NCBI GenBank assembly: GCA_946546945.1
Contig: CAMNOU010000004.1
Location: 1 to 64,000, forward strand
DNA: 64,000 bases
Reading direction: 5' to 3'
Source of the DNA: an uncultured Lachnospiraceae bacterium
GTDB lineage: Bacteria; Bacillota; Clostridia; Lachnospirales; Lachnospiraceae
Shown here: positions 1 to 8,146 of the stretch, piece by piece
Layout of the letters: each line of letters opens with the position of its first letter
Numbering within the stretch: position 1 is the first letter of the stretch
Made by a program: the position numbers and the translations under genes
The notes under the pieces: model-generated
Seen by the model: only the letters and a program-made list of their open reading frames with translations
Databases searched by the model: none
Told to the model about the DNA's origin: nothing

Positions 1-118
1 ACACATCACCGGATGATTCTTCTCATGAACAATCGTTGGTTGTGTAATTGTCTACGTTATAGTATTTCCGAACACGGCTCCCACTTAAAAGCACAAGTCA
101 GGCCTTTTTCCACATAAA
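1..118. other. Left-edge segment without a recognised gene
   Basis: Plus-strand frame 1 is open from the first base to a TAA at 115-117, so the tail of a gene entering from the left is possible. Its 38 residues are polar and resemble no family I know. No tRNA or clear terminator was seen. Confidence 0.3.
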
Positions 119-868
119 TTATTTGCATTTCTTCAGTGCCTCACTCAGGGAATTCGGTATGCCCCGCGGTCCGCGAACGGCATAGATTCCATACTCCTCC
201 TTAAGAACACCAAAGGTAAATCTGTCCGGTGCATAGCGTTTCTGCAGCCGGATTTTCATCAGCGCCTTGATCGTAATGTACTTGTTTTCACGTTCGTATG
301 GAATATCGGTTTCCAGTACCTTGCATTTGTACAGAACCACCGAGACGGGGGCCGTAACATACAGAAAAACGGTATCTCCCTTTTTGATTCCCGCTCCCTG
401 TTTCCAGTTGATTGTATTCGTATCATCAAAGGCATGTACGATATCGAAGTACTTCGGATTCGCCGGAATGATCCATTCTTTCGGCGGCCGGTATTTCTCC
501 TTTTTCTTTGCCGATGCCGTTGCCAGGAAGCTCATGTCAATCAGATCAAAGACCTTTTCTTCCGGCACGGTGCCGTCCAGCAGGACAGAGATCCAGTGCA
601 TTTTATTCATATGGTAGGCCGGCATGATCCCGTCTTCCTGAATAATCATATCCCGGAAGAACATGTCATCCACCTTCAGGTTGATCACATCAGCAAATTC
701 CAGATCAGGCATTCCGATCTTATCGCCGGAGATGCCTGCCTGCAAAGCAAACCATTTGTTATTATCCTTATGCCGAAATACCGCATAATCAGGATATTTT
801 CGCCAGGGATACTCCGGCAGCGTCTTATATTTCTTTTTGATATAATCATAAACCGTCTGCTGATCCAT
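119..868 (-). CDS. MmcQ/YjbR (DUF419) protein fused to an EVE/PUA-like domain
   Basis: This 249-residue protein appears to have two domains. Residues 1 to about 125 read as an MmcQ/YjbR (CyaY-like fold) domain: aromatic-rich N-terminus with YPWRKYPDYAVFRHK, then a conserved INLKVDDMFFRDMI stretch and a MNKMHWISVLLDG stretch. Residues from about 135 resemble an EVE/PUA-like module (EWIIPANPKYFDIVHAF, then GDTVFLYVT). MmcQ/YjbR proteins are usually about 115-130 residues and of unclear, possibly nucleic-acid-binding, function; EVE domains bind modified bases in DNA or RNA. The ATG follows GAGGTG at a long spacing. It is the last gene of the minus-strand cluster that starts with the hydrogenase. 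The role is unknown; a link to modified nucleic acid is inference. Confidence 0.75.
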   Translation of the reverse strand: MDQQTVYDYIKKKYKTLPEYPWRKYPDYAVFRHKDNNKWFALQAGISGDKIGMPDLEFADVINLKVDDMFFRDMIIQEDGIMPAYHMNKMHWISVLLDGTVPEEKVFDLIDMSFLATASAKKKEKYRPPKEWIIPANPKYFDIVHAFDDTNTINWKQGAGIKKGDTVFLYVTAPVSVVLYKCKVLETDIPYERENKYITIKALMKIRLQKRYAPDRFTFGVLKEEYGIYAVRGPRGIPNSLSEALKKCK

Positions 869-945
869 CCTCTCATGTCACCTCGTTATTCTCTGTTTTT
901 TAAACCATATTTGTCACGATATCCGGGCAATTGTCCGTCAATCTC

Positions 946-1266
946 TCAGTTATCGTCAGAATCCGCTGTTACAGCACCAATCAGGCTTAACAGTTCTTTG
1001 TTACGCTCCAGCATGTTCCAGATTCCGTCCTCTGACAGCACGCCCCGCTTCAGTTGTTCCGGAAATGTGCCGGCTTCATCCATGGCATAGTCCGCCTTCC
1101 ACTGCGGACTTGTATAATATGCCTCCAGTTTCTTTATCTCCGACTGGAAATCCTCATACTCTGCGATATTCTTTTCCAGCGCATCCATCTTCTGTACTGC
1201 TTTTTCCAGAATGTTTTCCATCTCATAGATGTGCTGCGGCACATCCGCCATTTTTTGTTTACTCAT
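946..1266 (-). CDS. DUF4298-like small protein
   Basis: This is a 106-residue soluble, acidic, helix-rich protein. The first half is amphipathic with heptad-like spacing (KAVQKMDALEKNIAEYEDF), which suggests a short coiled coil. The second half has the motifs LEAYYTSPQW and LKRGVLSEDGIWNML, which I associate with DUF4298. No catalytic motif or membrane segment is visible. It lies 37 bp downstream of the flavin oxidoreductase and 77 bp upstream of the MmcQ-EVE gene on the same strand, so it is probably co-transcribed. Function unknown. Confidence 0.7.
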   Translation of the reverse strand: MSKQKMADVPQHIYEMENILEKAVQKMDALEKNIAEYEDFQSEIKKLEAYYTSPQWKADYAMDEAGTFPEQLKRGVLSEDGIWNMLERNKELLSLIGAVTADSDDN

Positions 1267-1303
1267 TTGCGTTCACCATATCAGAAAATACATCAGGAAC
1301 CTA

Positions 1304-3250
1304 TCATAAATCCAATGCAGCGTGGTATCCCAGATAGACCGCATTGGTGATGGTGGAGACTTTGGCTGCATCACCGATGACCGCTGTATAAGGCGCGCAG
1401 TCCCGCAGCGCTTCGACAACATCTGTCCTGGAACGCTGTCCCAGTGCGCAGATGATGGTCGTGCCCGGGACAAGCACACGGTTTCCATCCTTGTCTTCAC
1501 AAAGGATCCCGTCCTCTGTCACTTCCAGACCTTTATGCCCGGTATATACTGCGGCATATTTTTCAATCTCTTTCAACAGCAGGGGACGATGCCGGATATT
1601 CGCGTCCGGGGCAATCTCGTCGCGCATCTCCACCAGATTGACATGCTTCCCTTCCATGCCCAGATGGATTGCGCATTCCGCCCCGGCGAGCCCGCCGCCA
1701 AAGACGACTACATGATCGCTGACTTTCCCTTTTTCCAGATAATAATTGTTTACAAGAATCACATTTTCTCCGTCCAGACCTTTGATCGGAGGAATCAGCG
1801 GCTCGGATCCGACCGCAATAATCAGGGCATCCGGGGCTTCTCGCTCAACGTATTCCGGAGTAACTTCCGTAGAAGTGCGGATCTGTGCCCCTGCCTCTTT
1901 CGCCAGACGCACAAAAGTACCTGCGAGTTCATACATTTCCCGCTTGAACGGCAAGGCCTGTTCACTCTTTAAGATTCCTCCGGTCTTCTCCTCTTTTTCG
2001 CACAGGATGACCTGATGTCCCCGTCTCGCTGCCGTGTAAGCAGCGTAGAGTCCTCCCGGCCCGCCTCCTGCAATGAGAACTTTTTTCTTTTTGGGCGCCG
2101 GATAGATTTCATCTCCCTCGATTTCTCTGCCAATCAGAGGATTGACAGTACATCTGCGGGTGGCTGTGACTGCGCGCTCTGCCATACAGGTGAAACACCG
2201 CAGGCATTTTACAATGTCGTCCTCCCGGTTTTCCATGACCTTTCTCGGCAGGAACGGGTCCGCGAGAAGCGCCCGCGCCATATATACGACGTCTGCTTTC
2301 CCGCTTGCTATGATCTCTTCCATCTGTTCCGGGCTGTTCAGACCGCCGATTGCCGCCACGGGAACAGAGACATGTTTTTTGATTTCTGCTGCCAGATAAA
2401 CATTGCAGCCATGATCCCTGAACATGGAGGGATGCGTATCGCCAAAACCTCGCTGATAGGTTCCAGCCGAGACATGAAGCAGGTCGATATACGATTCCAG
2501 CTGCTCTGCGATGCGGCACCCTTCTTCCAGATCATATCCGCCTTCAAACAGTTCGGATCCACTCATCCGGAATTCAATCGGGAAGAAAGGGCCGACCGCA
2601 TCCCTCACGGATTTTAATACTTCGATGGCAAAGCGGCACCGGTTTTCGAGGCTGCCGCCATATTCATCCGATCTCTGATTAAAATATGGAGACAAAAACT
2701 GGTTGATCAGCCATCCGTGCCCTCCATGGATCATCAGCATCTCAAATCCTGCTCTTTTTGCCAGGCCGGCCACGTGCCCATAGGAAGAAATGATGTCTCT
2801 GATCTGCTCCTTTGAAAGAGCATGAACTTCCACTCCGTCAGGGCGAACGGTGTCAGAGGGTCCCCACTGATTCATGCTTTTCTGTCTGCTCTTGTCTGTC
2901 ATATAGGTTCCGGCATACATCCCGGAATGGGACAGTTCAAGAGATGGAATTGCTCCGTGGCGCCGAATCGCGTCAGCAGTGTATGCTGCCGAAGCCAGCG
3001 AATTCAGGATGCTCTCATCCAGATGATAAGCATGCGAGCCATCCGTCTTTGGGTGTACCATGCACTCACTGACCGTGACTGCGGCAGCGCCTCCCTTGCC
3101 TCTTAACTCATAAAACGCCGTAGATTTCGGGCCGATACAACCGTCGTTTGTGATATCGGTTCCTCCCATTGGTGCCGAAAACATACGGTTACGAAAGGTG
3201 GTTCTTCCAATTGTAATGGGGCTGCAAAGATTTGGATATTTTCTTACCAT
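1304..3250 (-). CDS. FAD/FMN/4Fe-4S NADH:flavin oxidoreductase (2,4-dienoyl-CoA reductase / BaiCD-like)
   Basis: This 648-residue enzyme has the standard architecture of the 2,4-dienoyl-CoA reductase/2-enoate reductase family. Residues 1-350 form an Old-Yellow-Enzyme TIM barrel, with HGGHGWLINQFLSPYFNQR as the active-site segment. A Cys cluster follows (CLRCFTC and a later CTVNP) that should bind one 4Fe-4S. A C-terminal FAD/NAD(P) two-dinucleotide domain begins at VLIAGGGPGGLYAA, with a second GGGLAGAECA motif. The family reduces enoyl-CoAs, enoates, steroids or bile acids; the substrate cannot be told from sequence. The ATG follows AAAGGAGATAG. It lies 69 bp after the hydrogenase gene. Coupling of the two as electron partners is inference. 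Confidence 0.9.
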   Translation of the reverse strand: MVRKYPNLCSPITIGRTTFRNRMFSAPMGGTDITNDGCIGPKSTAFYELRGKGGAAAVTVSECMVHPKTDGSHAYHLDESILNSLASAAYTADAIRRHGAIPSLELSHSGMYAGTYMTDKSRQKSMNQWGPSDTVRPDGVEVHALSKEQIRDIISSYGHVAGLAKRAGFEMLMIHGGHGWLINQFLSPYFNQRSDEYGGSLENRCRFAIEVLKSVRDAVGPFFPIEFRMSGSELFEGGYDLEEGCRIAEQLESYIDLLHVSAGTYQRGFGDTHPSMFRDHGCNVYLAAEIKKHVSVPVAAIGGLNSPEQMEEIIASGKADVVYMARALLADPFLPRKVMENREDDIVKCLRCFTCMAERAVTATRRCTVNPLIGREIEGDEIYPAPKKKKVLIAGGGPGGLYAAYTAARRGHQVILCEKEEKTGGILKSEQALPFKREMYELAGTFVRLAKEAGAQIRTSTEVTPEYVEREAPDALIIAVGSEPLIPPIKGLDGENVILVNNYYLEKGKVSDHVVVFGGGLAGAECAIHLGMEGKHVNLVEMRDEIAPDANIRHRPLLLKEIEKYAAVYTGHKGLEVTEDGILCEDKDGNRVLVPGTTIICALGQRSRTDVVEALRDCAPYTAVIGDAAKVSTITNAVYLGYHAALDL

Positions 3251-3319
3251 TTGAGCCTATCTCCTTTTGCGATTTCTCATTGTAAAAGCATTATTCACCC
3301 AAAAATCTCCGTTACCGGG

Positions 3320-4834
3320 TTATTCATCATCTTCTCTGAGATCTATCTGCCGCAGCTCTTTATCCGGCAGCGCTCTGCTGGAACCATTTACAATCTTCTG
3401 TACTTCTTTCTTAGCTGATGCGACAGGAATCAGCGTACCTGCTCCGGCGACACAGCCGCCCGGGCAGCCCATTCCCTCAATCAGATACCCGTTCTTTTTC
3501 CCTGCTTTGGCGAGCATCAGGATTTTTCTGCATTCATCCAGTCCTTCTGCATGCTCAATCAGGACTTCCGTGCCGGGATAATACTCATTAATGCATTTTT
3601 CAATGGCCCCGGCGACGCCTCCGGACACACCGTATCCTCTGCCTGCAGCAGTGGCATCGTGCAGATGTGTACCTCCCTCCATGGCGGCAGGATCGATACC
3701 GCGGGCTGTGAACATGGCGTCCAGCTCCTCGAAGGTGATCACAAAATCCACATCACTCCGGACAGATGTTCTCATAGCCTCAAGTTTCTTTGCCGCGCAC
3801 GGACCGATGAATACCACTTTTGCATTTGGATGTTCTTTCTTGATACTTCTGGCTGTTGCCACCATCGGGGTCAGTTCCTTCGACACACTGTCTATAATCT
3901 CCGGGAACTGTGTCTTTGCAAGCATGGCCCATGCCGGGCAGCAGGAAGTCAGAAGGAACGGCACCTTCCCGGTTTTTACATTTTGAACATAATCATGCGC
4001 TTCCGTGACCGCACCGATATCCGCACCGAGCGCAACTTCATAGACATGGGTAAATCCCAGTTCCCGCAAAGCTGCATGGATTTTCTCCGGTGTGGCTTTG
4101 TCTCCGAACTGCCCGACATAAGCGGGCGCAATTTCTGCAATAACTTCCCCGCCTTTTTTCATGCTGCGGATCAGCTGGAAGATCTGGGATTTGTCGGCAA
4201 TTGCCCCGAATGGACAGCTGACCATGCACATACCACAGGAGAGACATTTATCCTGGTTGATCACGGCCCGCCCAAACTGATCGGATTCGATTGCCTTGAC
4301 TCCGCAGACAATCGAGCACGGACGTACTCTTCTTCCGATCGCATCATAAGGACATACACTCTTGCATTTCCCGCACCGGATACATTTCGACTGATCGATA
4401 AAAGCCTGTCCCTCTTTCAGTGAAATTGCCTCTCTGGGACATATTTCCATGCACTGATGCGATATGCAGTTTCTGCAAAGATTGCTGACCTCGTAAACAT
4501 TGTCTTCGCATGCGTTGCACGCAGACGGAATCACCTGCATCAGGGGCGGCTCATAGTATACCTCATCTATGGTACTCTCTTCCAATCCGCTGGTCAGGTG
4601 GACCGGCTTATTCTGCGGGCGAAGAGACAATCCCATCGCCAGACGTGTACGTTCTACGCTCACGGCCCGTTCCCGGTAGATACTTTCCCGGAAGCGGGGC
4701 GTCTCATCGGGCGATACATTGTAGGGAATTGCGGCGATATCCTCTTTGACATTATCGGATTCATATGCAATGCGTGCAATTTCAACAAAAATATTTTTTC
4801 TGATTTCTGATACCTGAGTATGTAATCCTCTCAT
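3320..4834 (-). CDS. Monomeric [FeFe]-hydrogenase, group-B-like
   Basis: A 504-residue iron-sulfur enzyme that reversibly reduces protons to H2. Cys-rich ferredoxin-type segments occupy residues about 106-210, including CIRCGKCKSVCP and CLSCGMCMVSCP, enough for several 4Fe-4S clusters. The H-cluster motifs follow in order: TSCCPAW (about 296-302), GPCAAKK (about 345-351) and EGMGCPGGC (about 453-461). The four ligand cysteines are present. The variants GPCxxKK and GMGCPGGC differ from the classical MPCxxKK and MACPGGC of group A and fit group B, whose in vivo role is poorly known. The short C-terminus after L3 is normal for the type. The SD is AAGGAG. HydEFG maturases are not in this window. 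Confidence 0.92.
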   Translation of the reverse strand: MRGLHTQVSEIRKNIFVEIARIAYESDNVKEDIAAIPYNVSPDETPRFRESIYRERAVSVERTRLAMGLSLRPQNKPVHLTSGLEESTIDEVYYEPPLMQVIPSACNACEDNVYEVSNLCRNCISHQCMEICPREAISLKEGQAFIDQSKCIRCGKCKSVCPYDAIGRRVRPCSIVCGVKAIESDQFGRAVINQDKCLSCGMCMVSCPFGAIADKSQIFQLIRSMKKGGEVIAEIAPAYVGQFGDKATPEKIHAALRELGFTHVYEVALGADIGAVTEAHDYVQNVKTGKVPFLLTSCCPAWAMLAKTQFPEIIDSVSKELTPMVATARSIKKEHPNAKVVFIGPCAAKKLEAMRTSVRSDVDFVITFEELDAMFTARGIDPAAMEGGTHLHDATAAGRGYGVSGGVAGAIEKCINEYYPGTEVLIEHAEGLDECRKILMLAKAGKKNGYLIEGMGCPGGCVAGAGTLIPVASAKKEVQKIVNGSSRALPDKELRQIDLREDDE

Positions 4835-4889
4835 TTTCTTCTCCTTCCTGCCATTTTCAGAAATTGCAGATCAATCCTGTGTTTTGTCC

Positions 4890-4918
4890 ATTATATCCCC
4901 TCGTTAAATAAATATCAA
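4890..4918 (-). promoter_or_regulatory. Sigma-A-type promoter for the hydrogenase cluster
   Basis: On the minus strand TTGATA is followed after exactly 17 bp by TATAAT. The -10 lies about 55 bp upstream of the hydrogenase start codon. Only one base in twelve departs from consensus. Confidence 0.75.
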
Positions 4919-4981
4919 GAGACGCAGAATGTTTCCGATATCCATGAAGCAATGTACCCGTATCAAGTATGCCGGAGGTCT

Positions 4982-5030
4982 CAAACTTCGTCGCGAGTTT
5001 GGGCTCATGTGATCTGGCGTCACGCCAGAT
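4982..5030. terminator. Two adjacent stem-loops at the end of the metallo-hydrolase gene
   Basis: CAAACT-T-CG tcg CG-AGTTTG (4982-5001, one bulge) is followed by ATCTGGCG tca CGCCAGAT (5012-5030). The loop of the second is the TGA stop codon of the minus-strand metallo-hydrolase gene. Neither stem is followed by a long T run, so they may be weak terminators or mRNA 3'-end protectors. Confidence 0.4.
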
Positions 5031-5649
5031 TCTGAGGCATAAGAACCATCGTCTGTCCAGCCTTCTTCTTATCCGGTTCTATCTCACTGGCATCCATTTT
5101 TACAACATTTTCACACAGATTTAAAAACGGCTCCACTGTATCGATCACATCAAAGCCGAACCCCTGCGGCTCTTCTTTTCGAAAATGCATGGGAATAACA
5201 ATACCCGGATTTATCTGTTCCAGGATCCGCTTCGCTTCCTTTGCATCTACCGTATAAAATCCTCCGACCGGAATCATGACAACATCTGCTCTTTTTAACG
5301 CCTCTGCCTGCTCATCTGTAAGCCTGCAGCCGATGTCACCGAAATGAATAATTCGAAATGTCCCGTCATCGAGAAGATGAATCGTGTTATCTCCGCGCAG
5401 ACTTCCGCTCTGATCATCATGATATGCATCAATCTTTGTGATGACATACGGATTGACCCCGCCTGAAACGATTTCAATCTTATCTGCTGCATTGTGGTCT
5501 GCGTGCTCATGACTGCAAAGTACCAGGTCAGCCTTTTCCCGCACCGGTCCCAACCCGGGGACAGTGCCGTCACCATACGGGTCAAAGATGATGGTATATC
5601 CTTTTTCTTCCAACTTAAAACAGGAATGTCCAATCCATGTAAGCTTCAT
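5020..5649 (-). CDS. MBL-fold metal-dependent hydrolase (UPF0173-like)
   Basis: This 209-residue protein has the short metallo-beta-lactamase fold. The metal motif is SHEHADHN (HxHxDH) near residue 48, preceded by the strand KLTWIGHSCFKL that is typical of the UPF0173/YtkL branch. HFGDIG supplies the next acidic ligand and PMHFR the late histidine. It should bind two metal ions in the cytoplasm; substrates of this branch are unknown. The ATG follows GGAGG. It lies 15 bp downstream of the XRE-Uma2 gene on the same strand, so the two may share a transcript. Confidence 0.85.
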   Translation of the reverse strand: MKLTWIGHSCFKLEEKGYTIIFDPYGDGTVPGLGPVREKADLVLCSHEHADHNAADKIEIVSGGVNPYVITKIDAYHDDQSGSLRGDNTIHLLDDGTFRIIHFGDIGCRLTDEQAEALKRADVVMIPVGGFYTVDAKEAKRILEQINPGIVIPMHFRKEEPQGFGFDVIDTVEPFLNLCENVVKMDASEIEPDKKKAGQTMVLMPQNLA

Positions 5650-5664
5650 TTTACATACCTCCTT

Positions 5665-6495
5665 CTATTCTGATTCCCACAAAAAAGATGCCGCCTCATA
5701 CATTTCTTTCAGACTGATCTGACATTTTTCCCCCCAGATCAAAACAGGAACCGTATCTTCGAAACCATAAATCACGGGCGGCGTGTTCTGTTCCATATCA
5801 TACTGGATCAGGATTTTATCCTTCGGATCCACAAGCCAGTATTCCCGTACTCCGGCATAACCATACTTATAGTGCTTCATCATCATATCCCGCTTTCGGG
5901 TGGAAGGAGAAAGGACCTCTACAATAAGGTCAGGAGCACCAAAGATCCTTCCATTTTTATATTTGTTCCTGTCGCAGACGATCAGAACGTCCGGCTGTAC
6001 CATTGTCAGGTCATCCTGATCCAGCTGCACATCCACAGGAGCGATGAACGGATAGCAGGGGCCATTGTTCTCCAGAACAAAATCCAGGAATTTTTTGTAA
6101 ATAAAGCCTGCGATGCTCTGATGGATCGTGGTTGGTGCCTCCATCGTGTAGAATACACCGTCAATCAGTTCCACGCGCTGGTCGTCCGGAAGAGCCATAT
6201 AGTCTTCTATGGTATAGAGGTGGTCGACCGGGCCATGCGTTCTGAGCGGAATTCTTTCCCCATACGAAATCGCAATTTCGCCAATCAGATCCTCTTTCCC
6301 GGAAGCGGGCGCTTTATAATCGTTCTTTGACTTCAGCAGATTCTCAAGAGCCCGGACCGTATCCTCCCGCGGAGATGCCGTCGTTCCGGAAAAAATCTTC
6401 TGAACAGTACCTAACGGCACCCCGGACTTCTCGGAAATTGTCTTATTGGAATATCCCAATTCCTGTTTTCTGCGCCTCATTTCATCGATCGTCAT
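5665..6495 (-). CDS. XRE-type HTH fused to Uma2-family (DUF820) nuclease-fold domain
   Basis: A 276-residue fusion. Residues 1-60 form a Cro/C1-type helix-turn-helix (GYSNKTISEKSGVPLGTVQK). Residues about 85-270 read as a Uma2/DUF820 domain of the PD-(D/E)XK superfamily: QRVELIDGVFY, VQPDVLIVCD, then APDLIVEVLSPSTRKRDMM with the acidic core and a YWLVDP segment. Uma2 proteins are abundant but their targets are largely unknown. I chose the ATG at 6495 because AAAAGGAGATGAG lies just upstream; an upstream extension would overlap the promoter. The promoter carries a palindrome over its -10 element, consistent with autorepression by the XRE domain (inference). Confidence 0.85.
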   Translation of the reverse strand: MTIDEMRRRKQELGYSNKTISEKSGVPLGTVQKIFSGTTASPREDTVRALENLLKSKNDYKAPASGKEDLIGEIAISYGERIPLRTHGPVDHLYTIEDYMALPDDQRVELIDGVFYTMEAPTTIHQSIAGFIYKKFLDFVLENNGPCYPFIAPVDVQLDQDDLTMVQPDVLIVCDRNKYKNGRIFGAPDLIVEVLSPSTRKRDMMMKHYKYGYAGVREYWLVDPKDKILIQYDMEQNTPPVIYGFEDTVPVLIWGEKCQISLKEMYEAASFLWESE

Positions 6496-6512
6496 GGACT
6501 CATCTCCTTTTT

Positions 6513-6553
6513 TAATAATACCATTATTATACCGTAAATGATCCATATGTCAA
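6513..6553 (-). promoter_or_regulatory. Promoter with palindromic operator for the XRE-Uma2 gene
   Basis: On the minus strand TTGACA (6548-6553) and TATAAT (6526-6531) are separated by 16 bp. A perfect 17-bp palindrome, TAATAAT-acc-ATTATTA on the plus strand (6513-6529), overlaps the -10. A protein bound there would block RNA polymerase; the XRE domain encoded downstream is the obvious candidate. Confidence 0.65.
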
Positions 6554-6616
6554 CCGAAACCGATTCTTTTAATGCCTCCGGGTCCTTTTTAAGAATTTCC
6601 CGCCCGGAAATCCAAA

Positions 6617-6660
6617 ATGCCGCCGCACCTATGATCTCTCAATCATGGATGCGGCGGCAT
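6617..6660 (-). terminator. Terminator after the thiolase gene
   Basis: An 11-bp perfect stem ATGCCGCCGCA / TGCGGCGGCAT with an inner ATGAT/ATCAT pairing is followed, on the minus strand, by TTTTGG. It lies 30 bp past the thiolase stop. Confidence 0.7.
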
Positions 6661-6691
6661 CACAACATTTTTATTTCACAATGGTTGGTTC

Positions 6692-7879
6692 TTATGCTTC
6701 TTTCTTAACGATTGTAGCGCAGCCCATACCACCGCCGATGCAAAGTGTAGCAAGACCGTATGTTACGTCTCTCTTCTGCATAGCGTGAAGCAGTGTTACA
6801 AGGATACGGCATCCGGAAGCTCCTACCGGATGACCAAGAGCGATTGCTCCACCGTTAACATTCAGGATGTCAGAGCTGAATCCAAGTTCTTTCTGAACTG
6901 CTACAGACTGAGCAGCAAATGCCTCGTTTGCCTCGATCAGATCGATATCTTTCATCTCAAGACCTGCGATCTTTAATGCTTTCTTTGTAGCCGGAACAGG
7001 TCCGATACCCATGATCTTCGGATCGCATCCGCCAAGAGCACCTGCAACGAATGTAGCAAGCGGTTTAACGCCGAGTTCTTCAGCCTTCTCTGCGCTCATA
7101 ACAACAACTGCTGCAGCACCATCGTTGATACCGGAAGCGTTACCAGCTGTTACCAGTCCGCCTTCTTTTCCGGAGCAGCATTTTAATTTTGCAAGAGATT
7201 CAGGTGTTGTGCCGGGACGAGGGCCCTCATCCTTTGTAATCATAACAGTCTCTTTTTTCACTTTAACAGGAACCGGAACGATCTCATCATCAAAGGAACC
7301 GTTCTCCTGAGCAGCAACTGCCTTCTGCTGGGAAGCAGCAGCAAATGCATCTAATTCCTCACGGGTAAGTCCCCACTGATCGCAGATGTTCTCTGCTGTA
7401 ATCATCATATGATAGTTGTTGAAAGCATCCCATAATGCATCATTAACCATGCAGTCAATGATCTGTGCATTGTTCATTCTGTAACCGAAACGTGCTTTCT
7501 TTAATGCATAAGGAGCCATGGACATGTTCTCCATACCACCGGCTACAACGATATCAGCCTGTCCGGCAATAATCATGTTAGCAGCCTCGTTTACGCACTT
7601 CAGACCGGAACCGCAAACAACATTCAGTGTAAATGCAGGCACTTCATTCGGAACGCCGGCTTTAATAGCAGCCTGACGGGCAACGTTCTGACCGAGTGAA
7701 GCCTGGATTACACAACCCATCATAACTTCGTCAACCTGATCTGCAGAGATTCCTGCTCTGTTAATCGCCTCTTTGATAACGATAGAACCTAAATCAACAG
7801 CCGGTGTGTTTCCGAACTGTCCGCCCATTTTGCCGATCGCTGTACGGCAAGCACTTGCAATTACAACTTTTTTTGCCAT
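6692..7879 (-). CDS. thlA: Acetyl-CoA acetyltransferase (thiolase)
   Basis: A 395-residue type II thiolase that condenses two acetyl-CoA to acetoacetyl-CoA, the first step of clostridial butyrate or butanol formation. The acylated Cys is in [11 protein letters not shown] near residue 88. The active-site His is in [17 protein letters not shown] and the second Cys in [10 protein letters not shown]. It has full length for the family. The ATG at 7879 follows GAAGGAGAG; an upstream in-frame ATG lacks such a site. No other butyrate-pathway gene is nearby. It appears monocistronic, between its own promoter and terminator. Degradative use (ketothiolase) cannot be excluded, but length and organism favour ThlA. 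Confidence 0.95.
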   Translation of the reverse strand: MAKKVVIASACRTAIGKMGGQFGNTPAVDLGSIVIKEAINRAGISADQVDEVMMGCVIQASLGQNVARQAAIKAGVPNEVPAFTLNVVCGSGLKCVNEAANMIIAGQADIVVAGGMENMSMAPYALKKARFGYRMNNAQIIDCMVNDALWDAFNNYHMMITAENICDQWGLTREELDAFAAASQQKAVAAQENGSFDDEIVPVPVKVKKETVMITKDEGPRPGTTPESLAKLKCCSGKEGGLVTAGNASGINDGAAAVVVMSAEKAEELGVKPLATFVAGALGGCDPKIMGIGPVPATKKALKIAGLEMKDIDLIEANEAFAAQSVAVQKELGFSSDILNVNGGAIALGHPVGASGCRILVTLLHAMQKRDVTYGLATLCIGGGMGCATIVKKEA

Positions 7880-7955
7880 TTTTTTCTCTCCTTCTTGACT
7901 AATAGATATATGTTTGATGGTCATCCCTTAGTTAGAATAACACTAGACACTTTTC

Positions 7956-7984
7956 ATTCTAGCACCATTCCTTTTATTTTGCAA
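7956..7984 (-). promoter_or_regulatory. Promoter for thlA
   Basis: On the minus strand TTGCAA (7979-7984) is followed after 17 bp by TAGAAT (7956-7961). The 5' UTR would be about 70 nt. Confidence 0.65.
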
Positions 7985-8007
7985 TGGTTCGAAGTCTGTT
8001 TTTCATT

Positions 8008-8047
8008 AAAAAGTGACAAAAAAACGAAGTTTTTCTGCCACTTTTTT
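8008..8047 (-). terminator. Terminator after asnA
   Basis: A long A/T-rich stem pairs AAAAAGTG...AAAAAAAC with GTTTTTCTGCCACTTTTT around a short loop. It has U-runs in either direction, so it can end transcription of asnA and insulate thlA. Bases 8048-8146 hold no other recognisable element. Confidence 0.65.
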
Positions 8048-8146
8048 CACAATATGGTTACCATTCAGTGATACCCTTACTACAAAGTAAGGTATCTTTT
8101 ACCAATAACATCCACTTACAGATGGCATCGCACAGGCATTTATGCC

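Noticed and set aside
1-117. A C-terminal gene fragment on the plus strand at the left edge
   Set aside because: The open frame is short, has no recognisable family features, and can occur by chance; kept only as an unassigned edge segment.
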